Under the pieces are notes generated by a model. It searched no databases, had not been told where the DNA came from, and saw nothing but the letters and a program-made list of their open reading frames with translations. DNA of 64,000 bases. Origin: JANMEX01 sp043776635 (lineage in GTDB: Bacteria > Pseudomonadota > Alphaproteobacteria > Rhizobiales > Rhizobiaceae). Below are positions 8,604-17,526 of the stretch, piece by piece. The translations under genes and the position numbers were made by a program. Each line of letters begins with the position of its first letter. Within the stretch, counting starts at the first letter, position 1. The stretch covers positions 4,450 to 68,449 of the forward strand of contig JAYVRA010000051.1 of assembly GCA_043776635.1 (NCBI GenBank). Direction: 5' to 3'.

Positions 8604-9016
8604 TGCGCACTTTCAATTTTTGCTTTCAAGGTCTCGATGAAACCTGCCGCTGCCGCCGGTTCATATAGCACTTTCGCGCCGAAACCCCACACTGGCCCCG
8701 GCCAATTGGCATCACTCTGAGACCGCGCAATGACGTGCACATGTAGTTGGTGCACAATGTTGCCAATGGCGGCACTGTTAATTTTCTCACAAGCCGTGAA
8801 GTCCTTCAGCGCCCGCGCCACCAGTGCTGTTTCTTGTGCGAGCACCATTTGGCCGGCATCGCTGAGATCATGCACTTCGCTGGCGCCCGCAATGCGCGGC
8901 ACTAAAATCAACCATGGCCAGCGGGCATCATTCATCAGGCGCACATCGCATAACGGTAGTGCCGTGACGCTTAAGGTATCGCCGGCGAGGCGGGGATCAT
9001 AGCTGAAATTAATCAT
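8600..9016 (-). CDS. HIT family protein
   Basis: Small histidine-triad nucleotide-binding protein, 138 aa. The C-terminal HQLHVHVIAR segment (His at 89, 92 and 94) carries the catalytic histidine cluster of nucleotide hydrolases and transferases. The substrate cannot be told from sequence. It is coupled to nudC by a 4-bp overlap, an arrangement common in rhizobia. An 11-bp tandem repeat lies just upstream of its start (9047-9079). Confidence 0.88.
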   Translation of the reverse strand: MINFSYDPRLAGDTLSVTALPLCDVRLMNDARWPWLILVPRIAGASEVHDLSDAGQMVLAQETALVARALKDFTACEKINSAAIGNIVHQLHVHVIARSQSDANWPGPVWGFGAKVLYEPAAAAGFIETLKAKIESAQ

Positions 9017-9046
9017 GGGCAGTAGGTAACGGGAAATTTTGACATT

Positions 9047-9079
9047 GTGAAGTCAAGGTGAAGTCATGGTGAAGTCAAG
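9047..9079. repeat. three tandem copies of an 11-bp unit
   Basis: GTGAAGTCAAG, GTGAAGTCATG and GTGAAGTCAAG stand head to tail, 31 bp upstream of the HIT gene start. On the minus strand each unit contains TTGAC or TGAC, which resembles a -35 hexamer. The rest of the gap to the MATE gene (9080-9226) shows no feature. Confidence 0.85.
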
Positions 9080-9226
9080 TTGGGTTGCGTCCGCCTGGTC
9101 CAATATTTGCCATCACCGCTTTGAACACTGCCGCGCCGCCGACAAGCGATGATGTGCAGGTGTGAGAAAAAATATTAAGCGGCAGGGCGACTCTGCTGAC
9201 ATGGTTCGGCAACGCGCGATTTGATT

Positions 9227-10603
9227 TCAATAAAAAACGGGCCGCCGTGTTACCGCCACCCAACGCCAAATCAGCGCGAAGGCCACAAATGCCAGCCCGA
9301 TGGCTAAACCCAACCAAATGCCCCTTCCCTCAAAGCCAAAATGGAATGCCAGCACCCAGCCGATGGGCATGCCGACGACCCAATAGCCAATGCCGCCGAT
9401 GATGAGTGGCAGCTTTGTGTCTTGCAGGCCGCGCAACATGCCGCCGGCGACTGACTGCGCACCATCGACGATTTGGAACAGGGCGGCGTAACTTAAGTAT
9501 GAGACCGCCAGCGTGAACACGGGGGCTGCCTTTGGGTTTGAACCATCCATAAACAGGCCGATCAGCGTTTCTGGAATGGAGATCATCACCAAGGCCATGA
9601 ACGCCATGAAGCCGGTTCCCAAACAAAAGCTGGTCCAGCCTGCTCGTCGGATATTATCCAACTCTTGTGCCCCGAAAGCCAAACCGACGCGCACCGTTGC
9701 GGCTTGGCTGAGGCCGAGCGGAACCATGAAGGCGATTGATGCGAGTTGGAGCGCGATGGCATAGGCGGCGACGCTGTCGCGCCCGATCATTCCCATGATC
9801 AGGCCTGAGACAGAGAACAGCGCGGTTTCAAACATGAGCAGAAGCCCGATGTTGAAACCCAGCTTCACCAGCTGCCAAAATTGCCCGGGGTCCAGCCGCC
9901 AAAAACGCCCGAACAGATGATAACGCCGAAAGCGGCGGTCCTGCCCCACAAAGGCTGCAAGGCTCACAAACATCATGGTCGATGTAAATGTTGTGGCGAT
10001 GCCGGAGCCCTGCACGCCAAGCGCCGGAAAGCCCCAATTACCAAAAACCAGCGCCCAATTGGCAAGCGCATTGAAGGCAACAGCACACAGACTAATGATC
10101 ATGGCGGACTTTGGCCGCTCCAGCGCCGAGACGAAATTGCGCAACACAATGTAGCCGAAAAACGGGATCATTGCCCATTGGAATGTCTGCAAATAGCTGC
10201 CGCCAATCGCGGCGATTTGCGGGTCTTGGCCGGTGAATTTCAGAATGCTTTCGCCATTCCATAAAATCATCATAAGTGGAACAGGGACCAGCATTGCCAG
10301 CCAGAGGCCATGGCGCACAGTTTGGCGCACGCGCCGCACTTCATATTTGAACGCGCCAATTTCCCGGGCCAGCACGGGCGCGACGGCAAGCATCAGGCCG
10401 AAGCCGATGAAGAATGTGAGGTAATAGAGATTGACACCGACTGAGCCGCCCGCCAGTGCGTCCGGCCCCAGCCGCCCCAGCATCAAAACATCTGTCGCGC
10501 CCATTGCAATCTGTGCCAAATTCGTCAGCACCATAGGCCAAGCCAGCGCCAGCGTGGCGCGTAGCTCTATGGTCCATAGGTTGGTTGGTTTGGCAGGTTG
10601 CAT
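9227..10603 (-). CDS. MATE family multidrug/sodium antiporter (NorM-like)
   Basis: Inner-membrane efflux transporter, 458 aa, with about 12 hydrophobic segments in two similar halves. MATE landmarks are the N-terminal LALAWPMVLTNLAQIAMGATD with MLGRLGPDALAGG, and GSGIATTFTS in the middle. The family exports cationic drugs and metabolites using Na+ or H+ gradients; the substrate is not readable here. It is transcribed alone, divergent from the vapBC-type pair, with a 127-bp shared gap. Confidence 0.9.
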   Translation of the reverse strand: MQPAKPTNLWTIELRATLALAWPMVLTNLAQIAMGATDVLMLGRLGPDALAGGSVGVNLYYLTFFIGFGLMLAVAPVLAREIGAFKYEVRRVRQTVRHGLWLAMLVPVPLMMILWNGESILKFTGQDPQIAAIGGSYLQTFQWAMIPFFGYIVLRNFVSALERPKSAMIISLCAVAFNALANWALVFGNWGFPALGVQGSGIATTFTSTMMFVSLAAFVGQDRRFRRYHLFGRFWRLDPGQFWQLVKLGFNIGLLLMFETALFSVSGLIMGMIGRDSVAAYAIALQLASIAFMVPLGLSQAATVRVGLAFGAQELDNIRRAGWTSFCLGTGFMAFMALVMISIPETLIGLFMDGSNPKAAPVFTLAVSYLSYAALFQIVDGAQSVAGGMLRGLQDTKLPLIIGGIGYWVVGMPIGWVLAFHFGFEGRGIWLGLAIGLAFVAFALIWRWVAVTRRPVFY

Positions 10604-10687
10604 TTTGATTCACGGTTCTGATCGGGACAGACGTGGTGACATACTTCAACATGTGGTGAAATGGCTTTTCACATGACATTTATTGAT

Positions 10688-10715
10688 GTATATACTTTTC
10701 TCTTGCTGAGTATAT
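10688..10715. promoter_or_regulatory. candidate operator of the vapBC-type pair
   Basis: An 8-bp palindrome GTATATAC (10688-10695) and a second GTATAT (10710-10715) have centres about 21 bp, two helical turns, apart. They lie 16 bp upstream of the antitoxin ATG. Type II antitoxins usually autorepress through such paired half-sites. No binding evidence exists; this is inference from position and symmetry. Confidence 0.45.
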
Positions 10716-10730
10716 CCCTTTGGAGGTGTG

Positions 10731-10973
10731 ATGCCGATTTTTGTTAAAGATCCTGTTGCAGATGAATTACTGGGTAGTGTTTTGCAGGCGTCCGGAGAAA
10801 CCAACAAAACCAAGGCAATTGTAAATGCGCTGCGCCGCGAATTGGCACGGCTAAACGCTGTTATCCCGCTTTCCCAAAGGCTGGATGCTTTACAAAAGTT
10901 CTATGCAGAGCTGGGTACGCCAGACCCGCAGTTTAATATGAAGTCATTTTCCGACGAAATGAGCGGGCAATAA
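10731..10973 (+). CDS. VapB-type antitoxin
   Basis: Predicted type II antitoxin of 80 aa. The N-terminal half (ADELLGSVLQASGETNKTKAIVNALRREL) fits the short DNA-binding and dimerisation segment of the Rv0623/VapB family; the C-terminal tail (DPQFNMKSFSDEMSGQ) is acidic and probably disordered, as expected for the part that wraps the toxin. The ATG at 10731 follows a GGAGGTG ribosome site. The stop TAA shares one base with the toxin ATG (TAATG), so the pair is coupled. Confidence 0.82.
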   Translation: MPIFVKDPVADELLGSVLQASGETNKTKAIVNALRRELARLNAVIPLSQRLDALQKFYAELGTPDPQFNMKSFSDEMSGQ

Positions 10974-11368
10974 TGTTTCTCGACGCCTCTGCTGTGGTTG
11001 CCATTATCGCCAATGAACCACAATCGGCTGAATTGCGTACGAAAATTGAGTTGGCAAGTTCGCTGTTCTATACCTCGCCTCTGGCAGTTTGGGAGAGCAT
11101 TGCTGCACTCGCCCGCATTATGAGAGTGGATAGCAAGCTTGTGCAGCCAATAGTCAATGCGTTTCACCGTGAGCTTGGAGCTACAAGCGTCAATATCAAC
11201 CATGATATGGCGCTAGTCGCACTTGAAGTTTTTTCGCGCTATGGCAAAGGTTCAGGGCATGCGGCGGGCCTGAATATGGGTGATTGTTTCAGCTATGCCG
11301 CCGCCAAAGATAGTAAGGTGCCAATGCTTTATATTGGCAATGATTTCATTCACACCGATATGGCCTAG
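10973..11368 (+). CDS. VapC-type PIN-domain ribonuclease toxin
   Basis: PIN-domain toxin of 131 aa, expected to be a Mg-dependent RNase targeting tRNA or rRNA. The conserved acidic residues are visible: D4 in MFLDASAVVAII, E42 in VWESIAAL, and the Asp in MGDCFSYAAAK, followed by a terminal GNDF. All core motifs are intact, so the toxin is probably active. It overlaps its antitoxin gene by one base. Confidence 0.88.
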   Translation: MFLDASAVVAIIANEPQSAELRTKIELASSLFYTSPLAVWESIAALARIMRVDSKLVQPIVNAFHRELGATSVNINHDMALVALEVFSRYGKGSGHAAGLNMGDCFSYAAAKDSKVPMLYIGNDFIHTDMA

Positions 11369-11407
11369 ACCACACATACCGGAAAATGAAATTGCCTTTG
11401 CTGGTTT

Positions 11408-12277
11408 TCAGATGTGTACATCCGGTTCCGCCCTACCCCTAAACGGTAGATCAACAACAAACGTTTTGCCCGAGTCCGGCGCTGCGATCAGCGCTTTTTG
11501 GCTCATTAGTTTATTGGCGGTTGTGACAGCCATGCGGTCCAGATTATTGCCGATAAAGGCGGGGCAGGACGTTTGTGTGGCATTAGGAATATCAATGGTC
11601 TGCGTTACTATGCCTTGCGGCGAAATGCAGGCAATTTCACCGGCGCCCCAGCGGGCATTCCAGATGTTGCCGTCAGTGTCGCAGACTGAACCATCTATCC
11701 AGCCGTCACTCTTGTGCTCATAAAAAAGATCCGGGTCGCCGGTTGGCAGCGCGGTTTGCGGGTCAATGGGGATACGCATCATGCGGTGCGTTGGCGTATC
11801 GACATAATAGGCGAAGGCTCCATCCGGTGAGAAGCAGATGGAGTTGGGGATGGTGGCCGGCTCGATCAGGACGGTCACTTTGCCTTTGTAAAAGTGGTAG
11901 AATTTTCCTGCACCATCAGCTTCGTCCTTGGCCATGGTGCCGAACCAGATTGCGCCGGATTGATGAGCGCGGGCGTCGTTGGAGCGGGTTAGCAGGTTGT
12001 GACTTTCGACCGGCGTGTGCAGCGTTAACACGCCGGTTACACGGTCGCGGATGTGGAAGCCTTGCTCGCCTAATATCAGTTGACATTTGTCATCGACGCT
12101 GAAGATCGCACTGGCCATAAACGGCAAGTCCGCCACGCCCTCCAATGCCGTTTTGAAATCATGACTGTGCAGCTTTTGGCCTAAAATATCGAACCAGAAT
12201 AGCGTGCCGGTGCGCACATCATATGACGGGCCTTCGCCGAGGGCGCAGGGTGTTCGGGAGAGAATGAAGGCTGCCAT
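11408..12277 (-). CDS. SMP-30/gluconolactonase family lactonase
   Basis: Predicted sugar lactonase, 289 aa, a six-bladed beta-propeller of the SMP-30 family. The metal-ligand Glu is in CALGEGPSYD (about 15), the central Asn in NSICFSPDGAFAYYVDT, and the Asp in the DGSVCDTDGNIWNARW region. It is the last gene of dgoK-dgoA-lactonase, which suggests galactonolactone to galactonate as its job; that is inference from the operon, since family members act on several lactones. Its start lies 2 bp past the dgoA stop. Confidence 0.87.
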   Translation of the reverse strand: MAAFILSRTPCALGEGPSYDVRTGTLFWFDILGQKLHSHDFKTALEGVADLPFMASAIFSVDDKCQLILGEQGFHIRDRVTGVLTLHTPVESHNLLTRSNDARAHQSGAIWFGTMAKDEADGAGKFYHFYKGKVTVLIEPATIPNSICFSPDGAFAYYVDTPTHRMMRIPIDPQTALPTGDPDLFYEHKSDGWIDGSVCDTDGNIWNARWGAGEIACISPQGIVTQTIDIPNATQTSCPAFIGNNLDRMAVTTANKLMSQKALIAAPDSGKTFVVDLPFRGRAEPDVHI

Positions 12278-12279
12278 GG

Positions 12280-12921
12280 TTATCCGGCCGCTGCCACATC
12301 GTAAGCGTTGACGGCCCGCATGGCGGCGATGGCGACGTCTGCCGCTTTTGCGCCCGGCTTATACAGGCTGGAGCCAAGGCCGAAGGTTTTCACGCCCGCT
12401 TCCATCCATGAATCAAAATCCGCATCCGCCACCCCGCCGACAGCGCCGATCACCGTATCCTTGGGCAATATGGCGCGGATGGCGTTGACACCCGATGGGC
12501 CGAGTGCGCTGGCGGGAAAAAACTTCAGCGCTGATGCGCCGCACTTGATGGCGAGCAGCGCCTCCGTTGCTGTGAAAACACCCGGCATGGAAATCATGTT
12601 GAGATCCGCCGCCTTGCCCAGCACATCCGGATCTACATTGGGCGTGACCAGCAGGCGCCCGCCGACGTCATAAAGTCGTTGCACATTGGCGGCTGTCAAC
12701 ACTGTGCCAGCGCCAATCAGCACGCCCTTGGGTGCACGCTTTGCCAGCGTTTCGATGGAAGTAAACGGGTCTGGAGAATTCAACGGAATTTCGATGGCTT
12801 CAAAACCGGCATCAATCAACACATCGCCAATCGCGGTGATCTCATCCGGTTTGACACCGCGCAAAATCGCGACAAGCCCGCGCTTGATGTGAGGCCATGG
12901 GGCGGAATGTTTCGTGCTCAT
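12280..12921 (-). CDS. dgoA: 2-dehydro-3-deoxy-6-phosphogalactonate aldolase
   Basis: KDPG/KDPGal aldolase family, 213 aa from the ATG at 12921 (MSTKHSAPW), which has AGGGA ten bases upstream; a longer frame to 12984 overlaps dgoK and is not preferred. The Schiff-base lysine lies in ALKFFPAS and the general-base Glu in FEAIEIPLNSP. It cleaves KDPGal to pyruvate and glyceraldehyde 3-phosphate. Assignment to the galactonate rather than the gluconate branch rests on the adjacent dgoK. Confidence 0.9.
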   Translation of the reverse strand: MSTKHSAPWPHIKRGLVAILRGVKPDEITAIGDVLIDAGFEAIEIPLNSPDPFTSIETLAKRAPKGVLIGAGTVLTAANVQRLYDVGGRLLVTPNVDPDVLGKAADLNMISMPGVFTATEALLAIKCGASALKFFPASALGPSGVNAIRAILPKDTVIGAVGGVADADFDSWMEAGVKTFGLGSSLYKPGAKAADVAIAAMRAVNAYDVAAAG

Positions 12922-12934
12922 TATCTTGATTTCC

Positions 12935-13852
12935 CTAAAATCGTGAGGACCAAAATTGTTTTGCAGCAGCGATAAGCCCGGCACGGACCTGCGCTTCGCC
13001 GTCTGTTAGTGTATAGCTAAAACCAGCCATTTGAAGCGCTCTTTCATAGAGCTTGCCAAGCCCGCCAACGCCAACCAATGTGACATTAGATGCCGTGCCG
13101 TAGCTAAGCTTTGCGCCGCCAATTTCCGCGCCAATGAGCAATCCAGACAGTTTGGCCGCGCAGTCGGTTTGCGAAAATCCATGCAGCAGACTGGCAGCGC
13201 GCACGGAAAACAGACGCTGTGACAGTGCTTGGGGGTGTGCGATCATATCTGCGCAGGCGTCTTCAAAGGCCGGTGTGTCAACGGGGAAAGTCCGTACATC
13301 TCCGATGGAATGGCGCAGCAGCGAATGGCCTGCGAACAGCGCAAACAGCTCGCCCGTCAGAAATGTCGTGAGGCGCTGAACACTAAATTCGCTTACCTCG
13401 ACCCATTTGCAATGCGTTCCGGGCATACACACCAGTTGGCGTGAGTTATCTGTGATAAGCCCGAGCAATTGCGTTTCCTCGCCGCGCATCACATCAGGCT
13501 CAAGGGTACTGCGCTGCGCGATGCCAGGTAAAATGCGCACATCGCGGCGGCTGTCGCTCACGCTTCGGGCATGACGAATAACATCGCCGAGCAGCGCCGG
13601 CGTATCAAGATAAGGCGCTTCCACCCAGCCTTGGCGCGAGCCTGCCATGCCGCAAATGATAACCGGAATACCGGCTGGAACACCAAGCCCTTTAAGGTGA
13701 TTTTCCAGCGTGGCGGCAAAACCAACGGCGCTTGCGCCTTCCAAACCCTCATCCGTATGGCGCTGAGCTATGGTGGTTCCGTCGCGGTCAATCACCCACA
13801 AACGCAGGCGACTGGTTCCCCAATCAACGGCAACACAAGCGGTATCGGTCAT
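12935..13852 (-). CDS. dgoK: 2-dehydro-3-deoxygalactonokinase
   Basis: Phosphorylates 2-keto-3-deoxygalactonate in the De Ley-Doudoroff pathway; 305 aa, the normal family length. N-terminal phosphate-binding VDWGTSRLRLWVIDRDG (about 9-25), MPGTHCKWVEV (about 140-150) and the late GVGGLGKLYERAL glycine loop are seen. It is the first gene of a three-gene minus-strand operon with dgoA and a lactonase. The galactonate dehydratase and a regulator of the pathway are not in the window. Confidence 0.92.
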   Translation of the reverse strand: MTDTACVAVDWGTSRLRLWVIDRDGTTIAQRHTDEGLEGASAVGFAATLENHLKGLGVPAGIPVIICGMAGSRQGWVEAPYLDTPALLGDVIRHARSVSDSRRDVRILPGIAQRSTLEPDVMRGEETQLLGLITDNSRQLVCMPGTHCKWVEVSEFSVQRLTTFLTGELFALFAGHSLLRHSIGDVRTFPVDTPAFEDACADMIAHPQALSQRLFSVRAASLLHGFSQTDCAAKLSGLLIGAEIGGAKLSYGTASNVTLVGVGGLGKLYERALQMAGFSYTLTDGEAQVRAGLIAAAKQFWSSRF

Positions 13853-13961
13853 GAATTATTTCCGGTTTCTGTAAGACACATCTATGATTATGCAGCATTC
13901 ACGCACGCTGCTGCAACATCAAAAATAAACACCTCCGCCGCTGTCTGGCACGACACATGTT

Positions 13962-15287
13962 TTAAGCCGCGCGGGAAGCGCCGCGATGACTATCGGCAAG
14001 ATAGCCGAGTGTCGCCGCTTCATCCACAGGTCTGCCGAACAAATAACCTTGTCCGCCCGTGCAGCCAAACTGAATCAAACGATCCGCCTGCCCCTGTTCT
14101 TCGATGCCCTCGGCAATTGTAGAAATGCCCAAGCCTTCGCACATTGCCAAAATGGCCTTCACGATATGTTCTGAAGGCCGGTCATTAAGGATGGAAGAGA
14201 CAAAGGCACGGTCAATTTTCAGCTTGTCAAATTTGAATTCCCGCAAACGCCCGAGTGATGATTGCCCTGTGCCAAAATCATCCAGCGAAACCCGCACACC
14301 GGCATTGCGCAAATCTTCAACTATCAATTCCGCAGTCTTGGGGTCGGACATCATACCGGTTTCGGTGATTTCAATTTCAAGTCGGGTCGGGTCAAAGCCT
14401 GTCTTCTTCAGAATTGCCAACACTGTCTTACCGGTATTGGGATCGGATAACTGGACAGGTGACAAATTAAACGACAGGAACATGTGAGCGGGCCACCCCT
14501 GCGCGGCAATAGTGGACTTGCGCAAAAGCAGCTGTGTGAGCGGAATTATTATCCCTGTTTCCTCGGCGATGGGGATAAATACCACCGGTGAGACAAAACC
14601 TAAATCTTTATCGGTCCAACGTGCAAGGCATTCAAAGCCGACAGTATCGCCAGTTTTCAAATCAACGATTGGTTGGAAAAACGGCTCAACTTCCTCGGCT
14701 GCAACGGCGCGGCGTAATGCTTGCTCTACGCGCGTCGCATGTTTGGCTGCCGCTTCCATTTCCTTGGAATGCATAACCGTGCGCCCGCTTCCCCGGCGTC
14801 TCGCGTCATAAAGGGCGCTGCCTGCTTTGCGCAACAAATCATCGGCGTCTTCATTACCATCCTGAAAAATGGAGATCCCGACACTGGCCGAAAGTCTCGC
14901 AGTGCGCTCGCCAAGATCATAGGGTGCTGATAGGATTTCTATTAGCATTTCACCACGTTCTTTGGCGTCCTCGCGCCGGAAAACGAGTGGGAACAGCACA
15001 GCGAATTCATCACCGGAATATCGTGCCACAAATCCGCTGCCATCAATTGCCGCGTGCAGACGCATGCCCACTTGCTGTAAAATACTGTCACCAGCCTCTT
15101 GACCGTAAAGATCATTAATTGGTTTAAAGCCGTCCAGCCCAAGTCGGACAACAGTGAAAGGAGCCGGATCGTCCGAACGATCCTCGATTAGTTTTCCCAA
15201 TTTACTGACAAAGCGCGCCCGATTTGCAAGACCCGTTTTTACATCAGTCGACGCAGCTTCATACTCGTCAGGCCTATATTTTTGCAT
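13962..15287 (-). CDS. GGDEF-EAL domain protein (cyclic-di-GMP turnover)
   Basis: Cytoplasmic protein of 441 aa with no sensor or membrane domain. The ATG at 15287 (MQKYRPDEYEAA) has a GGGGA site; upstream in-frame starts lack one. The GGDEF domain (about 20-180) has YSGDEF as its signature, a Ser for the first Gly, and no clear I-site. The EAL domain (about 200-440) has GFECLARW, EITETG, DDFGTGQSSL and KIDRAFV, so the metal-binding residues of an active phosphodiesterase are there. Net activity is more likely c-di-GMP hydrolysis, with GGDEF possibly acting as a GTP sensor. It stands alone between dgoK and hemW. Confidence 0.88.
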   Translation of the reverse strand: MQKYRPDEYEAASTDVKTGLANRARFVSKLGKLIEDRSDDPAPFTVVRLGLDGFKPINDLYGQEAGDSILQQVGMRLHAAIDGSGFVARYSGDEFAVLFPLVFRREDAKERGEMLIEILSAPYDLGERTARLSASVGISIFQDGNEDADDLLRKAGSALYDARRRGSGRTVMHSKEMEAAAKHATRVEQALRRAVAAEEVEPFFQPIVDLKTGDTVGFECLARWTDKDLGFVSPVVFIPIAEETGIIIPLTQLLLRKSTIAAQGWPAHMFLSFNLSPVQLSDPNTGKTVLAILKKTGFDPTRLEIEITETGMMSDPKTAELIVEDLRNAGVRVSLDDFGTGQSSLGRLREFKFDKLKIDRAFVSSILNDRPSEHIVKAILAMCEGLGISTIAEGIEEQGQADRLIQFGCTGGQGYLFGRPVDEAATLGYLADSHRGASRAA

Positions 15288-15403
15288 ATGGCGTCCCCGC
15301 AAATCAATTTTTATTGGTTGCATACAACATGAAAGAGAAAAATTGCTATTTGGTTTCTCCCGCTTGTTCAATGAGGGGTTAATGAAATGAAAGTGAAGCG
15401 TAG

Positions 15404-16570
15404 TTAATGAGATGCCAATTCCATTATCACTGCATCGAGCAAAATCATGCCCTTGGGCGTGGCACGAATGCGGCTGTTGCCGACTGGCTCAATCATGCCC
15501 TCATCGCGCAAATTGGCGATGCGGGCTGCATTGAATGAGCGGCCTGCCAGCACTTCAAAGCGCGGAATATCGATGCCTTCGACCAGCCGCAAGCCCATCA
15601 GCAATAATTCGTCCGCCTCTTGGAAACAGTCAAGAACCTCGCCGCCGGTAATGCCGTGACCTCGGGCTTCAACATGCCCGAGCCAGCGCTCCGGATTACG
15701 CTCGGCAATCGTGACGTTGCGAATACCATCCTCGCGGAACCGGCCATGTGCGCCGGGGCCGACGCCGATGTATTCGCCGTAACGCCAGTAAACCAGATTG
15801 TGCCGGCTCTCCGCACCCGGCGCTGCATGATTAGAAATCTCGTACGCTGGAAGTCCGCGCGAGGCGGTGATTTGGCTCGTCAAAGCATAGAGATCAGCGG
15901 CACGGTCATCGTCCAAGGTTTTTAATTTGCCACGGCTGCGCAAGGCGTGAAATGGCGTGCCTTCTTCGATAGTCAGCTGGTAGAGTGAGAGATGGTCGGC
16001 GGCCAAATCAATGGCTTGGTTGAGTTCACCGGTCCAGCCGGATTCAGTTTGGTTTGGCCGTGCGTAGATCAAATCGAACGACAGGCGCGGGAAAATTTCA
16101 CGGGCCACCCTAATCGCCCTCTTGGCTTCCTCGGCATTGTGAATGCGCCCTAAGAATTTCAAATCTTCATCATTGAGTGATTGTACACCCAATGAAACGC
16201 GGTTGACGCCCGCACTGCGATAGCCGCGAAAGCGCGTGGCATCGACACTTGAGGGGTTTGCCTCCATTGTGATTTCGATGCCGTCCGGCACGGACCAAAG
16301 GCTTGCCACCTTGTCCAAAATCGTTGCCACTGTTTGCGGCTCCATGAGAGATGGTGTGCCGCCGCCGATAAAAATACTTTTGACCAAGCGCGGTCCTGTG
16401 CGCTGGCGCATATGCTCCAACTCGCGCTCAAACGCGGCGGCATAGCGTACTTGATCCGGCGCTGTATGGCGGACGTGGCTGTTAAAATCGCAATAAGGAC
16501 ATTTGGCAGCGCAGAATGGCCAGTGCAAATAAATGCCAAAACCTGGTGCGCCATCGTCCGGAACAATCAT
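15404..16570 (-). CDS. hemW: radical SAM protein HemW (HemN-like)
   Basis: Radical SAM family, 388 aa. The CxxxCxxC cluster motif is at 20-27 (FCAAKCPYCDF) and the glycine loop FIGGGTPSLM follows at about 67. HemW binds haem and is proposed to deliver it to target proteins; it is not the coproporphyrinogen oxidase, although it is often annotated so. The missing N-terminal extension, the HNLVYWRYGEYIGVGPGAHG segment and linkage to rdgB support HemW. The start overlaps the rdgB stop by 4 bp. Confidence 0.9.
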   Translation of the reverse strand: MIVPDDGAPGFGIYLHWPFCAAKCPYCDFNSHVRHTAPDQVRYAAAFERELEHMRQRTGPRLVKSIFIGGGTPSLMEPQTVATILDKVASLWSVPDGIEITMEANPSSVDATRFRGYRSAGVNRVSLGVQSLNDEDLKFLGRIHNAEEAKRAIRVAREIFPRLSFDLIYARPNQTESGWTGELNQAIDLAADHLSLYQLTIEEGTPFHALRSRGKLKTLDDDRAADLYALTSQITASRGLPAYEISNHAAPGAESRHNLVYWRYGEYIGVGPGAHGRFREDGIRNVTIAERNPERWLGHVEARGHGITGGEVLDCFQEADELLLMGLRLVEGIDIPRFEVLAGRSFNAARIANLRDEGMIEPVGNSRIRATPKGMILLDAVIMELASH

Positions 16571-17208
16571 GCCAGCACACTTTCGGCAAACAGTTTGAAC
16601 GCCCGCGCACGGTGCGACAGCGCCTTGTTCATGCCCGGCTTCCAGCCATGCTTTTCTGTGGCGCTCATTTCGCCAAAGGTACGGGCGTGGCCATCCGGCT
16701 GGAACATCGGATCATAGCCAAACCCGTCTGCCCCGCGCGGCGGCCAGACCAGCGTTCCCGCCGCCTCGCCGCGATAATAAGTCGCCTCACCCTGCGGATT
16801 GCATAGGCAAAGCGTCGCCACAAATTGACCTTTGCGCTGGATAAGTTCAGTTGCGCCAGCGCCCAAAATTGCGTCTTCGACCTTGCGCATGGCCAGTTGC
16901 CAGTTGCGCGAACCATCGGGCTGAATTGCCCAATCTGCTGTATAAACACCCGGCGCACCGCCCAGCGCATCGACGCACAAACCACTATCATCAGACAGCG
17001 CCATCAGCCCCGTGGCGGAGGCAGCCGCGAAAGCTTTGGTATAAGCGTTTTGTTCAAAAGTTGTGCCGGTCTCTTCCGGTTCCGGCAGGCCTAGCGATCC
17101 TGCCGAGACAATCTCAAAGCCGAACGGCTGCATGAGTTGCTGAAATTCCTTCAGCTTTCCGGCGTTATGGGTGGCAAGAACCAGCTTGGTATTTTTGTCG
17201 AGTTTCAT
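16567..17208 (-). CDS. rdgB: XTP/dITP diphosphatase (non-canonical purine NTP hydrolase)
   Basis: Removes dITP and XTP from the nucleotide pool to protect DNA. It is 213 aa from the ATG at 17208, which has GGAG at good spacing; a GTG two codons upstream is possible. Family motifs are KLVLATHNAGKLKEF at the N-terminus, the catalytic ALSDDSGLCVDALGG loop and the GFGYDPMF base-recognition segment. It overlaps hemW downstream by 4 bp, a conserved alphaproteobacterial order. Confidence 0.94.
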   Translation of the reverse strand: MKLDKNTKLVLATHNAGKLKEFQQLMQPFGFEIVSAGSLGLPEPEETGTTFEQNAYTKAFAAASATGLMALSDDSGLCVDALGGAPGVYTADWAIQPDGSRNWQLAMRKVEDAILGAGATELIQRKGQFVATLCLCNPQGEATYYRGEAAGTLVWPPRGADGFGYDPMFQPDGHARTFGEMSATEKHGWKPGMNKALSHRARAFKLFAESVLA

Positions 17209-17268
17209 GTCCACCGCTCCGAAATATATTCAGGCAGTGGATTATTGCGTCTTGGCCAACATATCCAG

Positions 17269-17514
17269 TTAATTCAGCGCCACAGGCATAATGTTGTTGG
17301 AGCCAGCCGCTTCCATTGCCGCAGAGCGCTCATGGGCCAACAATATCGGCTGGCCATCGGCGGCAAACAGCGTCCACACATCAATACCCGGCGCAATTTC
17401 CGAGAGGTTCGGATAAAGCTGGTTTAGTATGTTGGAATTCATCTTGCGGATATAGCCGACCTTGCCAGTGCCCAACGTCGCAAATTCGAAATCTGATAAT
17501 TTAATCTTTTCCAT
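17269..17514 (-). CDS. DUF1150 family protein
   Basis: Small soluble protein of 81 aa matching the DUF1150 pattern of alphaproteobacteria: FATLGTGKVGYIRKMNS near the N-terminus, GIDVWTLFAADGQPILLAHER in the middle. The family has no established function. It sits 12 bp after the Hsp20 gene and is probably co-transcribed with it, a pairing common in rhizobia, which suggests a stress-linked role by association only. Confidence 0.85.
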   Translation of the reverse strand: MEKIKLSDFEFATLGTGKVGYIRKMNSNILNQLYPNLSEIAPGIDVWTLFAADGQPILLAHERSAAMEAAGSNNIMPVALN

Positions 17515-17526
17515 TCTTTTATCTTC

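Noticed and set aside
9075..9317. 80-codon minus-strand frame at the end of the MATE gene
   Set aside because: Starts inside the MATE gene in another frame, has no ribosome site and no recognisable domain.
13962..15371. Longer form of the GGDEF-EAL protein from a TTG at 15371
   Set aside because: No ribosome site there; the ATG at 15287 has GGGGA at suitable spacing.
15404..16570. Annotation as oxygen-independent coproporphyrinogen III oxidase (HemN)
   Set aside because: Length, context with rdgB and lack of HemN-specific N-terminal residues fit HemW.
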